Assembly (NCBI RefSeq): GCF_016767715.1
Contig: NZ_CP050145.1
Span: 4,712,001-4,776,000 of the forward strand
Direction of reading: 5' to 3'
Source of the DNA: Mycobacteroides chelonae
GTDB lineage: Bacteria > Actinomycetota > Actinomycetes > Mycobacteriales > Mycobacteriaceae
DNA: 64,000 nt
Shown: positions 17,191 to 26,557 of the stretch, piece after piece
Numbering within the stretch: the first letter of the stretch is position 1
How the letters are laid out: the number at the start of each line of letters is the position of its first letter
The notes under the pieces: model-generated
What the model saw: only the letters and a program-made list of their open reading frames with translations
What the model was told of the DNA's origin: nothing
The model's database searches: none
Position numbers and translations under genes: made by a program

Positions 17191-18017
17191 CGATCTCCAA
17201 CGCTGAATCGACCGCCTCCCCCGCAGACAGCCCTGTGGAGGGCATCTGGAACTTCCGGGATGTCGGCGGCGCGGATTCACCCGTCACCCTCAGACCGGGA
17301 GTGCTGTTTCGGTCTTCTGAACTGAGCGGTCTGACCGCGGCGGGCGCCCAGACACTGCGCACCCTCGGCATCACTGATCTGTATGACCTGCGCAGCCCCA
17401 CCGAGATTGCACGCACCGGTTCTGACCGGGTGGACGACGCAATCCGGGTACACGAGGTTCCCTTCGCCACCCCAGCTGCCGGGGAGGAGCGCGCTCCGCA
17501 TGAAATCGCCTACCGGCAGATGATGATCACGAGCATGACTTCGGGCCGTGGCCCGGATCCGGCATCCCAAGTGGAGTTCATGCTGGCCGAGTACCGCCGG
17601 TTCGTCGAACTCCCCGGCACGCTCGTCGCCCTCAAGGCAGTTGCCAGCCAACTCGCTAGCGGTGCAACAGCTTTGGTGCACTGCGCGGCGGGCAAGGACC
17701 GTACCGGTCTTCTGATCGGGGTGTTGCTGCACACGGTAGGTATCGACTATGCCGATATCGCCGCGGACTACCTGCGCAGCAATGCGGCGATCGGCGCGAT
17801 GCGGGCTCATATCTCGGCACAGATGGCTGCCGCCGAACCAGAGCTGGCGCAGACCATGGCCGCGATGCTCTCCGATGAGGTGCTCGGCGTTCGCGAGGAA
17901 TACCTCGACACCGGATTCAGCGAAATCGCAAAGCTTTTCGGGTCACCCGAGGCGATGGTCACTGCTGCCGGAATCGACGGCGATGGCCTTGCAGCACTGC
18001 GGAAAGCACTGACCTAG
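17187..18017 (+). CDS. ptpB: tyrosine-protein phosphatase PtpB
   Basis: Phosphatase of the PtpB (MptpB) family, 276 residues. The P-loop is VHCAAGKDRTGLLIG with Cys166 and Arg172; the Lys and Asp inside the loop are typical of this triple-specificity group, active on phosphotyrosine and phosphoinositides. N-terminal GIWNFRDVGG and LRPGVLFRSSELS match the family. In M. tuberculosis it is a secreted virulence factor without a classical signal peptide; none is seen here. GTG start overlaps the transporter stop (GTGA), which couples the two genes. Confidence 0.92.
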   Translation: MTISNAESTASPADSPVEGIWNFRDVGGADSPVTLRPGVLFRSSELSGLTAAGAQTLRTLGITDLYDLRSPTEIARTGSDRVDDAIRVHEVPFATPAAGEERAPHEIAYRQMMITSMTSGRGPDPASQVEFMLAEYRRFVELPGTLVALKAVASQLASGATALVHCAAGKDRTGLLIGVLLHTVGIDYADIAADYLRSNAAIGAMRAHISAQMAAAEPELAQTMAAMLSDEVLGVREEYLDTGFSEIAKLFGSPEAMVTAAGIDGDGLAALRKALT

Positions 18018-18025
18018 AAGACGAT

Positions 18026-18505
18026 TCAGATCAGTACGGCACCCAGCCAGATGCCTGCCGATACCATCGCGCCCACCATCTCGATACCGATCGAGGTGGC
18101 GACCGCCTTCACAGCCGTGACGGTCGCGGCCCACGCCTGCTTCTGGCTGCTGCGGCGCAGGAATTCCGCGAGGTAGATACCGAGCACGAAGCCGATCACC
18201 AACCCAACCACCGGGATGACAAAGAACCCGATGATCGCCACGACGCCGCCAAGCACCAGGCTCAGCGTGGGCACTCCTGCCTCGCGCATGCGCGCAGCGG
18301 GCCATACGTATTTCACTACCGTGGTCACGACGGCCAGTGCCACCACAATGCCAAGGACCACCCAGGCTTTGGTGGTCGATTCGACGAGGGCCCACGCCCC
18401 GATGGAGAGCACCACCAGCGTGGTTCCGGGAACCATCGGCACCACGATGCCGACCATCCCGATGGCTATCCCCAGGGCGACGAGTAGCAGTCCGCCGACA
18501 CTCAT
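18026..18505 (-). CDS. DUF456 family membrane protein
   Basis: Small integral membrane protein, 159 residues, four to five hydrophobic helices rich in Gly and Val, with the family pattern VGIVVPMVPGTTLVVLSIGAW at the N-terminus and a GFVLGIYLAEFLRR segment. Function unknown. It follows the Mce-associated protein gene by 11 bases and may be the last cistron of the mce transcript, though DUF456 proteins are not standard mce genes. Confidence 0.8.
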   Translation of the reverse strand: MSVGGLLLVALGIAIGMVGIVVPMVPGTTLVVLSIGAWALVESTTKAWVVLGIVVALAVVTTVVKYVWPAARMREAGVPTLSLVLGGVVAIIGFFVIPVVGLVIGFVLGIYLAEFLRRSSQKQAWAATVTAVKAVATSIGIEMVGAMVSAGIWLGAVLI

Positions 18506-18516
18506 CAGAGGGGCGG

Positions 18517-19251
18517 CTAAGTCAGTTCGACATCGCTGGCAAGCCAGCGTCCGTCGACCTTCTCCATGGTTATCTGAACGCGGCTACGGTCCATGCGCGC
18601 ATCCGGAACCGCCACATTGGACACTGCCTGATCGATGAACATGAGCACCTCGACCTTGTCGGGCGTCGCCGACTTCACCGCGGAATCGACCACAACACCC
18701 GTTGCCTTGGCCTTGTTCTCGATCATGACCTGGCGCAGCGTGGTGCTGGACTCGGAGTACTTCTGCTTGAAGTCACCGGTAGATCTGTCCAGCGTCTTGC
18801 TGGAACTCTCATCGAGTTTGGCGCTGTCCACGTTGATCATGACGTTGGCGAATTCCTGTGCCGCGGCCAGTGCCTCACGAGACGACCGCTCCTCGATGCG
18901 CTGCTCCTCGTAGAGCCGCCCGATGATGGCAGTCCCGGCGGCGATCGCAATGACCACCAATGCGGCCGCGGTCAAGGCCCAATGGCGGGCCCCGAACCGC
19001 TTCGGGCTCTGTTCCTCTTCGTCGGGTTCGAGGCTGATGTCCTCGTCATCGACGTCCTTGGAATCCTTCGAGCCCTCGGCGTCCTTCGAATCCGTGGAGT
19101 CTTTCTCAGATGCGTCCGCATCGAGGTCAGCGACCTCTTCTGCTGCAGCTTCCGTTGCCTTGTCCGCCGAGGATTCGACCTTCTCCGCATCCGAGGTCAC
19201 CGCAGACTCATCCGCGTTCTTGGCGTCCTTGCCGGCAACGTCATCTGCCAT
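18517..19251 (-). CDS. Mce-associated membrane protein
   Basis: 244 residues with the layout of mycobacterial Mas proteins: an acidic, low-complexity cytosolic N-terminus (residues 1-100, many Asp, Glu, Ser and Lys), one transmembrane helix (HWALTAAALVVIAIAAGTA), then an outer domain of SnoaL/NTF2-like type. Mas proteins stabilise Mce transporter complexes in studied mycobacteria. It lies 45 bases after mceF, the usual position. No catalytic residues are expected. Confidence 0.85.
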   Translation of the reverse strand: MADDVAGKDAKNADESAVTSDAEKVESSADKATEAAAEEVADLDADASEKDSTDSKDAEGSKDSKDVDDEDISLEPDEEEQSPKRFGARHWALTAAALVVIAIAAGTAIIGRLYEEQRIEERSSREALAAAQEFANVMINVDSAKLDESSSKTLDRSTGDFKQKYSESSTTLRQVMIENKAKATGVVVDSAVKSATPDKVEVLMFIDQAVSNVAVPDARMDRSRVQITMEKVDGRWLASDVELT

Positions 19252-19296
19252 GGTTGTGCTCCTTGCGCGTGTTGCTTGGTACCGGTCCGAACGTAC

Positions 19297-20667
19297 CTAG
19301 CGTCCGGTAGGTGGAGTATTACCGAAACCGGGTGGCGGCGCAGGTGCATCGGGAGGCAGAGGCGCATCCCCGGGAATCGGCAGAGGCCACTGCGGTCCAC
19401 CATACGGCGTCGGAATACTCCACTTACCGCGCGGCGTCGGATCGGACACCTTGGACAGATCGGCGTTGGGCGGCGGACCCGCGGTGTCGTCGTCGGCCGG
19501 ACGCGGAGCGTTGCGAGCACCGCGCACCAGCATCGCCGGGTCCGGATTGGCACAGTACGTGGAGTACAGCGCCGGTTCGTAGAAGCTGGCATCCGAGACG
19601 GGCTTGCGCGGTGTCGCGTAATCACATGTGGGTCGCGGATACAGCAGGTCCGCGAGCGCCCAGATGGCGCCATCATGGAAGATCGTCGCCGCGCTCTCCA
19701 GCGCCGACCCACGCACCTCGGGTCCAGGGAACAGCGCGTTGAGCGCCGGGACGCGCACGTAGTTCAACTGAGCGACCGTCGCGAGATTGCCCAACAACTG
19801 CACCATGGTGTCGGAGTTGTCGGTGAAGAGATTGTCCACGCTGTGCAACGTCTGCGGGGCGCGCCCGAGCAGCGTGCGGAAGCCGCCATCCATCTTCTTC
19901 AACCCGCCGAAGGTGCTCCCCAGCTGCTGGCCGGTCGCATCCAATCCCGCATTGAGGTCGACGAGCGTCGAGAAAGTCACCTTGCTCGACTTCAACAAGG
20001 TCACCGTCTCCGGCAACACACCATCAAGGGTCGTAATGAGGAAGGTGCCGCCGTCGAAGATGTCGCCAAGCTTCTCCGGGCCTTGCGTGCTGACGCCGAG
20101 TTCCTTACGGATTGTGCTCAGCTTCTCGGTATCAAGCTGTGCCAGCAGCCCATCGGAATCGGCCAGCACCTGCGCCAGGGTTATCGGAGTGGTCGCCTGA
20201 CCCAGCGCGACCACGCTGTTGTTCTTCAGAAATGGGCCGTCGTTCGTCGTCGGCCGGAAGTCGAGGTACTGCTCACCAGCGGGCGATAGTCCGGAAACCC
20301 GCACCTCGCTGTTGACCGGCAGCTTCACGGCGCCGTCGATCGCCGCGGTCGCGACCACGCCGCCCTTCTCGAGATTGACGGACTGCACCCGGCCGATCGG
20401 CACTCCGCGCAGCGTCACTTCCTGATTCGGCAGCAGCCCACCGGATTCGTGCAGCTGCACCTTCACCTGGTACTTGGACTCGATCGGATTGACCTTCAGA
20501 GTCCCGAACATCACGTAACCGACGCAGATGACGAGGATGGCCACCAGGCCCACTACGGACAGCCATTTCCAGCTGCGCTTGAAGACATCGGACAGCGCAA
20601 CCAGCCCTCGCGAGAGCGATTCCAGCAGACCGTGGGACTGGGTGGGTCCCGTCGCGGGGGCGGTCAT
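19297..20667 (-). CDS. mceF: MCE family protein, MceF-type
   Basis: Last of six mce subunits, 456 residues. A membrane anchor (WLSVVGLVAILVICVGYVMFG) precedes the MCE domain (VKVQLHESGGLLPNQEVTLR then GVPIGRV), a helical middle region, and a Pro-rich C-terminal tail from about residue 385. Mce subunits form a channel that carries lipids across the cell envelope to the YrbE permease. The ATG overlaps the mceE stop by 4 bases. Confidence 0.93.
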   Translation of the reverse strand: MTAPATGPTQSHGLLESLSRGLVALSDVFKRSWKWLSVVGLVAILVICVGYVMFGTLKVNPIESKYQVKVQLHESGGLLPNQEVTLRGVPIGRVQSVNLEKGGVVATAAIDGAVKLPVNSEVRVSGLSPAGEQYLDFRPTTNDGPFLKNNSVVALGQATTPITLAQVLADSDGLLAQLDTEKLSTIRKELGVSTQGPEKLGDIFDGGTFLITTLDGVLPETVTLLKSSKVTFSTLVDLNAGLDATGQQLGSTFGGLKKMDGGFRTLLGRAPQTLHSVDNLFTDNSDTMVQLLGNLATVAQLNYVRVPALNALFPGPEVRGSALESAATIFHDGAIWALADLLYPRPTCDYATPRKPVSDASFYEPALYSTYCANPDPAMLVRGARNAPRPADDDTAGPPPNADLSKVSDPTPRGKWSIPTPYGGPQWPLPIPGDAPLPPDAPAPPPGFGNTPPTGR

Positions 20668-21851
20668 CGGCCCGGTCCCGGTTCGGGCGCAGGTGCCGGC
20701 GCGGGAGCAGGCTCCGGAGCAGGCGGCATGGGCGGGTTCGGTCCCTGACCCACGACGCGTTCCTGCAACCGGTACAACGAGTACTTGAAGCTACCGACCA
20801 GATAACCCCAGTCGGCCTGCTTGGGGCCATGGAAGGTCGGATCGCCCTTGTATCCCGCGTCGGGCCAGTTACCCAGCGCGAGCTTGGCCATGTTCACATC
20901 GACGGCCAAGGCACTACCCGCATTCGCCTTCACCAGCACCGGAAGCAGCCGGTTCAAGGCGACCAGGCTGGTGTCAGGGCTCACGGCAATGTCGTTGAAG
21001 CCCCGCGCAATCGAGTTGAAATCGGCGATCATGCTGCGCGAGTCGGTGCCCTGGATCGACGGGAACTTCGCCAGCTGATCGGAGATGTGGCCCGCGGTGT
21101 CGGCGAGATCTCCGACCTGGTCGGGATCAACGGCCTTCAACGCCGGCGCACCGGCCTCCAGCAGATCGTTGATGGTCTTCTCCCGAGCCGACAGTGTCGC
21201 GGCCAGCTGGGAAGTCCTGTCCAACGAGTTCTGAATCTGTGAGGACCTGCCGTTGAGCGTGCCCATCAACTGATCGGACTGCTTCACGATCTCACCAAAC
21301 ACGATGCCGTTACTGCCATTACCGCCAGAAGACTTACCGAGCCCGTTCACCACATGCGTCAGATTGCGGATGACGCCACCATTGACCAGCACGGCAGCGG
21401 AGGCCAGCACACCTTCGACGGTGGCCGCCGACGACGTGTTGTCCAGATCCAGCGTGCCGCCATCCTTGAGGAGCTGACCGGTGACCTTGGCAGGCGGAGT
21501 GACCGCCACGAACACATCGCCCAATGGGGTGGCCGTGCGCAGTTGCGCCGTGGTTCCGACGGGCAACCGCACGCCTTCTCGGATACGCAGCTGGACTACC
21601 GCGACATAGTCGACGGCTTCCATCGACTCGACCTCGCCGACGTCGGCTCCGCCGAGACGCACCTTGGCCTTCGCGGGAAGGTTGAGCGCGTTGGCGAATC
21701 GCGCGGTCAGCTGGTAGGACTTCGAGCCCATGTTGGGGGCCGGAAGCGGCAGGCTGTCGAGTCCCGGTGGGGTGCACGCAGATACAGACAGCACACCGGC
21801 CGCAGCCAGCGCGGCGACTCTCAGCTTGGAAACCTTCAAGCGGCTCATCAC
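20664..21851 (-). CDS. mceE: MCE family lipoprotein, MceE/LprN-type
   Basis: 395 residues with a lipoprotein signal: the lipobox VSAC near residues 23-26 follows a hydrophobic stretch (VAALAAAGVLS). This is normal for the fifth mce gene. MCE domain at about 45-140 (YQLTARFANALNLPAKAKVR). The C-terminus is a Pro-Ala-Glu repeat of about 25 residues (PAPEPAPAPAPAPEPGPGR), probably spanning the wall. 4-base overlaps on both sides. Confidence 0.93.
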   Translation of the reverse strand: MMSRLKVSKLRVAALAAAGVLSVSACTPPGLDSLPLPAPNMGSKSYQLTARFANALNLPAKAKVRLGGADVGEVESMEAVDYVAVVQLRIREGVRLPVGTTAQLRTATPLGDVFVAVTPPAKVTGQLLKDGGTLDLDNTSSAATVEGVLASAAVLVNGGVIRNLTHVVNGLGKSSGGNGSNGIVFGEIVKQSDQLMGTLNGRSSQIQNSLDRTSQLAATLSAREKTINDLLEAGAPALKAVDPDQVGDLADTAGHISDQLAKFPSIQGTDSRSMIADFNSIARGFNDIAVSPDTSLVALNRLLPVLVKANAGSALAVDVNMAKLALGNWPDAGYKGDPTFHGPKQADWGYLVGSFKYSLYRLQERVVGQGPNPPMPPAPEPAPAPAPAPEPGPGR

Positions 21852-22987
21852 TGCCCCATCCTGGCCATGCCGTCGAGCATGTAGGTCAGTCCGAAATCGG
21901 GTCCGTAATCGGCTGGCGTTCCGGTGCTGCAGCCGAGCTGCCGCAGACCCATCATGTTGCAGATCTCCTTGGTGAACTGGCTCTCGAAGAGCAGCTTGTC
22001 CAACAGCGGGTGCAGGCGGATCGACCCGTTCACCGGGTCGATGACTCGGTCCACGTTGTCGAGCGTCAACGGCAGCAGATCCAGAGTTTCCTTGAGTTCA
22101 CGCTGGTTGTCGGTCAACGACTGCAAGGTGACATTGCCGTTTCCGATGAGGCCCTTGATGACGTCGCGGTTCTTCTCGAGGAGTTCGGCGGTGCTCTTCA
22201 GCACCTCGTTGGCCTTGCGGCCGGTGTCCCCGGTGCCGAATCGCTCGGCGGCCAGCACGTCCGCCGTGCCGTGTACCGCGGAACCGAACTGACGAATCGC
22301 CTTGTCGTTCTCCCCCATCGCGTTCACCAGCGAGCTCACGCTCTTGATGATCGTGGTGAGCTGATCCTTGGTCTCGGCTCCGTCGGTGGTCATCTTCAAT
22401 GCCTTCGACAGCTCATCGAGGGCGGTCTTAACCTGTTCACCGTTACCCGAAGCGGCTTGCGCGCCGATGCTGACCAGGTCGGCCGCCGGCCCACCGCCCT
22501 TTCCGTCGCCCTTCATCGCCGAGGCGAGCTTGTCGACAGTGGCCAGTACGCGGTCAAACCCCACGGGCGTGCGAGTGCGGTCGAGCGGAATGACATCGCC
22601 ATCCTTGAGCACCGGGCCCTCGGTATACGGCGGACTCAACGCCACGTGCCGATCGGTGAGGACCGAGCTGGTGAAGGCGGCGGCAATGACATTCGCCGGT
22701 ACCTTCACGTCCTTGTCGACGTTGAACTTGACCTCGACATACGTGCCCTTGGCCTCTACCGATTCGATGGCGCCCACCGGCAAGCCGAGTACCTCGACCA
22801 CATTGCCGACGAAAAGGCCAGAGCCTTCATCGAATTGGGCGGTGACGGAGATCTTGTCGTCCACCACACCGGCCTTGCGCAGCCCCAGGTAGCCACCAAT
22901 CGCGGCGGCAATCACCAGCACCGAAACCACACCGATTATGAAGACGCGGCGCGCGGTGGACCCCTGCTGTGTCACGTTCACGCTCAT
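21848..22987 (-). CDS. mceD: MCE family protein, MceD-type
   Basis: 379 residues from the ATG at 22987, which overlaps the mceC stop (ATGA); the frame is open 20 codons further, but that would run into mceC. One N-terminal helix (RRVFIIGVVSVLVIAAAIGG), MCE domain (VTAQFDEGSGLFVGNVVEV), then helical repeats. No long tail is present, unlike the MceA, MceE and MceF proteins of this operon. Fourth mce subunit of the lipid transporter. Confidence 0.92.
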   Translation of the reverse strand: MSVNVTQQGSTARRVFIIGVVSVLVIAAAIGGYLGLRKAGVVDDKISVTAQFDEGSGLFVGNVVEVLGLPVGAIESVEAKGTYVEVKFNVDKDVKVPANVIAAAFTSSVLTDRHVALSPPYTEGPVLKDGDVIPLDRTRTPVGFDRVLATVDKLASAMKGDGKGGGPAADLVSIGAQAASGNGEQVKTALDELSKALKMTTDGAETKDQLTTIIKSVSSLVNAMGENDKAIRQFGSAVHGTADVLAAERFGTGDTGRKANEVLKSTAELLEKNRDVIKGLIGNGNVTLQSLTDNQRELKETLDLLPLTLDNVDRVIDPVNGSIRLHPLLDKLLFESQFTKEICNMMGLRQLGCSTGTPADYGPDFGLTYMLDGMARMGQ

Positions 22988-24009
22988 GCGCAGTCCTTGA
23001 AGTACTCGAGCAGACCCCATTGCTCCGCGCGGCTGCTGATCGCGCACATCCAGTTGTCCACCACCAGACCGTTGGTCAGGTTGATGTTCATGGAGTACGC
23101 CGAGCCGGTGGCATTGGTCAGGTTCCTCAGCGGGACGGGCAGGATCTGCAACAGGTTTCGTACGTAGTCGTCATGGTCGCTGGCCATCGCCGTGACTTCC
23201 CGCAGCTGCTGCAACAGTTTCTCGAATGCGGGCCGGTCCTTGACGACGACCTTGCTCAGCAGGTCGACCACCTTGGTGATCGAGGCCATCAGGCGCTGGA
23301 ACGATGCCTTACGGGATACAAACTCTCCCAATAGGTCCCGCCCCTGGAAGACCAGGTGCCCGAGGTTGGCCTGTTGCCGATGCAACGTGGCGGTGACGGT
23401 GGACGCACTCTTGAGCAACTCGCCGATCTGCGTGCGACGGGTAGAAACAATCCCCGAGAGTTCCTTCAGGTTCTTCATGGCCTCGGGCAGCGCCTCGGGC
23501 AGCCCCTCGAGCTGCTTTGCCAAGATGTCGATGGACTGCGCCAGCTTGGTCGTATCGACCTGTTCATAGGTGGCAGCGGTGTCCGCGAGCAGCGCCTGCA
23601 GGTCGTATGGCACCTCAGTGTGCGACAACGCGATTCGCTTGTTGGGAATGACCCCTGCACCGCGCGGCCGCAGCTCGACGTATCGCGAACCGAGCAGCGT
23701 GGTGGTCTTGATCGCGGCCTGGGTCTCGGCGCCCAGCTTCACCTCGTCCCGAACGCGCATGTCGACCAGGACCTTGGTGCCATCGAGCACAACGCTTTTG
23801 ACTTCGCCGACATCAACCCCGGCGACACTGACGTAGTCGCCCTTCTTGAGCTGTGCCGCCTGCGCGAACTCTGCCTTGTACCGGGTGTATCCGAAGCCGA
23901 TCTGGCGGAACAGCAGCATCGACGCGATGATCGCCGTAACGACACCGACGGCGATCATGCCGATCCAGAACTTGCTGCGGTCTTCTAGCCTGCGTTCACG
24001 GGGGCTCAT
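22984..24009 (-). CDS. mceC: MCE family protein, MceC-type
   Basis: 341 residues starting MSPRERRLEDRSKFW at 24009, where ATG overlaps the mceB stop by 4 bases; five extra upstream codons are open but unlikely. N-terminal helix (WIGMIAVGVVTAIIASMLLF), MCE domain with YVSVAGVDVGEVKSV, then the helical extension. The C-terminus carries VVDNWMCAISSRAEQWG, which keeps a Cys and closing Cys (FKDCA) that may pair outside the membrane. Confidence 0.92.
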   Translation of the reverse strand: MSPRERRLEDRSKFWIGMIAVGVVTAIIASMLLFRQIGFGYTRYKAEFAQAAQLKKGDYVSVAGVDVGEVKSVVLDGTKVLVDMRVRDEVKLGAETQAAIKTTTLLGSRYVELRPRGAGVIPNKRIALSHTEVPYDLQALLADTAATYEQVDTTKLAQSIDILAKQLEGLPEALPEAMKNLKELSGIVSTRRTQIGELLKSASTVTATLHRQQANLGHLVFQGRDLLGEFVSRKASFQRLMASITKVVDLLSKVVVKDRPAFEKLLQQLREVTAMASDHDDYVRNLLQILPVPLRNLTNATGSAYSMNINLTNGLVVDNWMCAISSRAEQWGLLEYFKDCA

Positions 24010-25058
24010 TCGATCCCTCGGCATTTCGGTGTGTACTTCGCGACACCACCGTGCGTGGCGTGCCGGACAATGGCGGGCACCAGGTCATTGAGGCCCGGGA
24101 AGAATCCGTTGATGTTCAGCTGGCAGGCATACGAATTGCCGTACGCACCGTCTTGCATCGTGCGGGCCAGTCCCTTCAGGAGCAGCGGCAGGTTGGAGCC
24201 CAGGAAGGCGAACTGGTCCTTGTTGGCAAGGATGTGCGCTGCAGTGCCCGGCTCGCGATAGACGAGCTCCTGCAACTGCGGGTACACGTTGTCGCCGATG
24301 GTCTGGATCCGGCTGACCACATGCGTGGCCGAACCGATGGACGAGACCAGGCTCTGGCGGCGGTTATCCAGCTCCCCGACGACGTTCTGGCTCTGCACCA
24401 CGAGCTGGTCCAGATTGTCGTTCTGCTTGGCCACGTTCTCCAGCACCGTGTTGAGGTTCTCGATGAGCCCACCCAGCGACTGATCGCGCCCGGCAAAGGA
24501 TTTCGTGATCTCGGTGGTCTGCGCCACCACATGGGCCAGCGCGCCCCGGTCACCGGCGAAGGCGTCGATGAGCCCGTTGGACAGGTTGTCCACCTGCTTC
24601 GGATCCAGCAGGGTGAACAGCGGCTCGAATCCGTTGAGCAGCGCGCCGACGTCGAAGGACGGCTCTGTGCGCTCCACGGGAATCACGCTGCCTTCGGGCA
24701 GGCGCTCCGGGCTGCCGTCCAGACCACGAGAGAGCGAGATGTATCGCTGTCCGATGATGTTCTGGTAGGTCACCGAGACGATCGAATTGCCGTACAGGTT
24801 CTGGTTGCTCTTCACCCGGAACTTGAGCTTGGCCAGGGAGCCATCCAGTTCGATCGAGTCGACGCGGCCCACACGTACACCTGCGATGCGCACGTCGTCG
24901 CCGACGCGCACACCCGTGACATCGGTGAAGATCGCGCTGTAGCTCTTTGTCGAGCCTGTGGTGTCGCGGCGCAGCGTGCCGTACACCAGAGTCGTCACGC
25001 CGATGGCGAACACGACGAATAGCGAGAGTCCGATCACCGCGGCCCGGAAGTTCTTCAT
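24006..25058 (-). CDS. mceB: MCE family protein, MceB-type
   Basis: 350 residues. Membrane anchor at about 7-29 (VIGLSLFVVFAIGVTTLVY), MCE domain (YSAIFTDVTGVRVGDDVRIA), and the usual helical C-terminal region ending with a Cys (PKCRGIE). A second Cys (NSYACQLNINGFFP) lies about 40 residues earlier; this pair is common in MceB/MceC proteins. Overlaps both neighbours by 4 bases. Confidence 0.93.
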   Translation of the reverse strand: MKNFRAAVIGLSLFVVFAIGVTTLVYGTLRRDTTGSTKSYSAIFTDVTGVRVGDDVRIAGVRVGRVDSIELDGSLAKLKFRVKSNQNLYGNSIVSVTYQNIIGQRYISLSRGLDGSPERLPEGSVIPVERTEPSFDVGALLNGFEPLFTLLDPKQVDNLSNGLIDAFAGDRGALAHVVAQTTEITKSFAGRDQSLGGLIENLNTVLENVAKQNDNLDQLVVQSQNVVGELDNRRQSLVSSIGSATHVVSRIQTIGDNVYPQLQELVYREPGTAAHILANKDQFAFLGSNLPLLLKGLARTMQDGAYGNSYACQLNINGFFPGLNDLVPAIVRHATHGGVAKYTPKCRGIE

Positions 25059-26557
25059 CGTCCGCCTCCCTCGACCGCATTGGGCTGTACCGAATCGCGG
25101 CTCACCGAAATCGTGGTCCCGCGAGCCACCGGGCCCAGCAGCAGCTGCTGCGAGGCGCTGGGATCTCCGCCCAGCGCCTTGCCGAGCTGCGCGCGCTCCA
25201 TCGCGCTTCCGACCGGCCCGACGTTCCCACCGAAGGATGCGGGGGCCACTCCGGCGGGTGCCGGGTTAGGTGGCGGGCCGAACGGCGGCAGCACCGGGTT
25301 GGCGGCCCGGTCGACTTCCTGTGGGTTGGGGCCCGTGCCGTGCAGCATGATGTCGGCTGCGGTCGGCGGGAAGATGGTTCCCGGGGGCGGCGCGATATCC
25401 GGCGGCGGCTTGTAGCTGCCCGGCTGCAACACCTCGGGAATGTCGATCCACTGGCGCGTCTCCGGTGCGGTGGTGCAGCTGGGTCCGGCCAGCTCGCCGT
25501 ACCGGGGGCAGTCGTCGCGGACATAGGTCCACGCCGGGCTGAACGACAGGATCAGGTTCAGGCCCAGGACCTGACGGCCGGGATCCCAGCCGTTCTCGAA
25601 AATCGCGTCCGACAGCACCTTGATGCGCGATGCGATCGGCACGAACTGGCCCGAATGCTGTGCCAGGACACCGACAACGGGCGTCAGGTGCGTACCGATG
25701 CCGATCATCTGGTCGATGTGGTTGTCGATGGCAGTCGATGCGGTGCCCGCGGTGTGCAGACCGGCCGAGAGCAGCCCCCGCACATCGGATTGCTTCTGGG
25801 CCAGGGTACGCAGCGGCACCAGGGCGTTCTCCAGGTTGTCCAACAGTCGCGGTGAGGTGGTGCTGAGCGCCGCCGACACCTTCTCCAGCGCCGCGATCGT
25901 CGAGGGATCGTTCGGGCTGGCAGACACGATGGCGTTGAACTCGGTGAGGATGGATTGCAGCCGGGCGCCGGAGGTCAGCAGCTTGTCGCCGCGCCCCTGG
26001 GTGGCTTCGCCGAAGACCCCGATCAAGCCGATCGGTGCATCGCCGCGTTGCCGTTCGGTGGCGGCAAGCACCTGACGCAGCTTGTTCGTGGTGGTCTGGA
26101 ACAGCACGGTCGGCAGCTTGGTGTCCTCGGTGATCACCGCACCGTCGCGCAGTGCGGCACCATCGCCGTTATCGACCAGCTGCACCGACGACACCGCGAA
26201 CACGTTGCTCGGCACCACCCGCGCGGTGACCGTGCTCGGAATGCCGCTGGCGTGCTCGGACTTCAGGTCGATGTGCACGATGTTCGGCTTGCCGTCTTCG
26301 GCCGGCGTCACCGACGTGACGGCGCCGACGAGCATGCCGCGGAATTTCACGTCGGCACGTTCGGGCAGACCGTCACCGACGTTCATCAGCTGCGCGTTGA
26401 CCTTGACGGTGTCTTCCAGCAAGCCTTTGGACTTGGCGAGTAGTAGCCCGGTCACCAATCCCAGGATGGCCAGCACGGCGATGCCGGAGAGAAGCAGCGC
26501 GCGATCGGACCAGCCGCGGCCGCTAGATGAGAATGAACCACCACTCACGTCAACCAC
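25055..26557 (-). CDS. mceA: MCE family protein, MceA-type
   Basis: First mce subunit, 500 residues, the longest of the set. N-terminal helix (ALLLSGIAVLAILGLVTGLLL), MCE domain (VNAQLMNVGDGLPERADVKF), long helical region, and a Pro/Gly-rich C-terminal 130 residues with Cys residues (RDDCPRYGELAGPSCTT). The start is a GTG at 26557, overlapping yrbEB by 8 bases; a GTG three codons later is equally likely. No closest mce class (1 to 7) is assigned from sequence alone. Confidence 0.92.
   Translation of the reverse strand: MVDVSGGSFSSSGRGWSDRALLLSGIAVLAILGLVTGLLLAKSKGLLEDTVKVNAQLMNVGDGLPERADVKFRGMLVGAVTSVTPAEDGKPNIVHIDLKSEHASGIPSTVTARVVPSNVFAVSSVQLVDNGDGAALRDGAVITEDTKLPTVLFQTTTNKLRQVLAATERQRGDAPIGLIGVFGEATQGRGDKLLTSGARLQSILTEFNAIVSASPNDPSTIAALEKVSAALSTTSPRLLDNLENALVPLRTLAQKQSDVRGLLSAGLHTAGTASTAIDNHIDQMIGIGTHLTPVVGVLAQHSGQFVPIASRIKVLSDAIFENGWDPGRQVLGLNLILSFSPAWTYVRDDCPRYGELAGPSCTTAPETRQWIDIPEVLQPGSYKPPPDIAPPPGTIFPPTAADIMLHGTGPNPQEVDRAANPVLPPFGPPPNPAPAGVAPASFGGNVGPVGSAMERAQLGKALGGDPSASQQLLLGPVARGTTISVSRDSVQPNAVEGGGR

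Noticed and set aside
18337..20289. 650-residue plus-strand frame
   Set aside because: Antisense shadow of mceF, the Mas gene and part of the DUF456 gene; its composition is Arg-rich low complexity.
20680..20760. Pro-Ala-Glu repeat in MceE as a tandem-repeat element
   Set aside because: It is a coding repeat typical of Mce protein tails, not a mobile or regulatory repeat.
21767..23167. 466-residue plus-strand frame
   Set aside because: Antisense to mceD and parts of mceC and mceE, with no recognisable motif.
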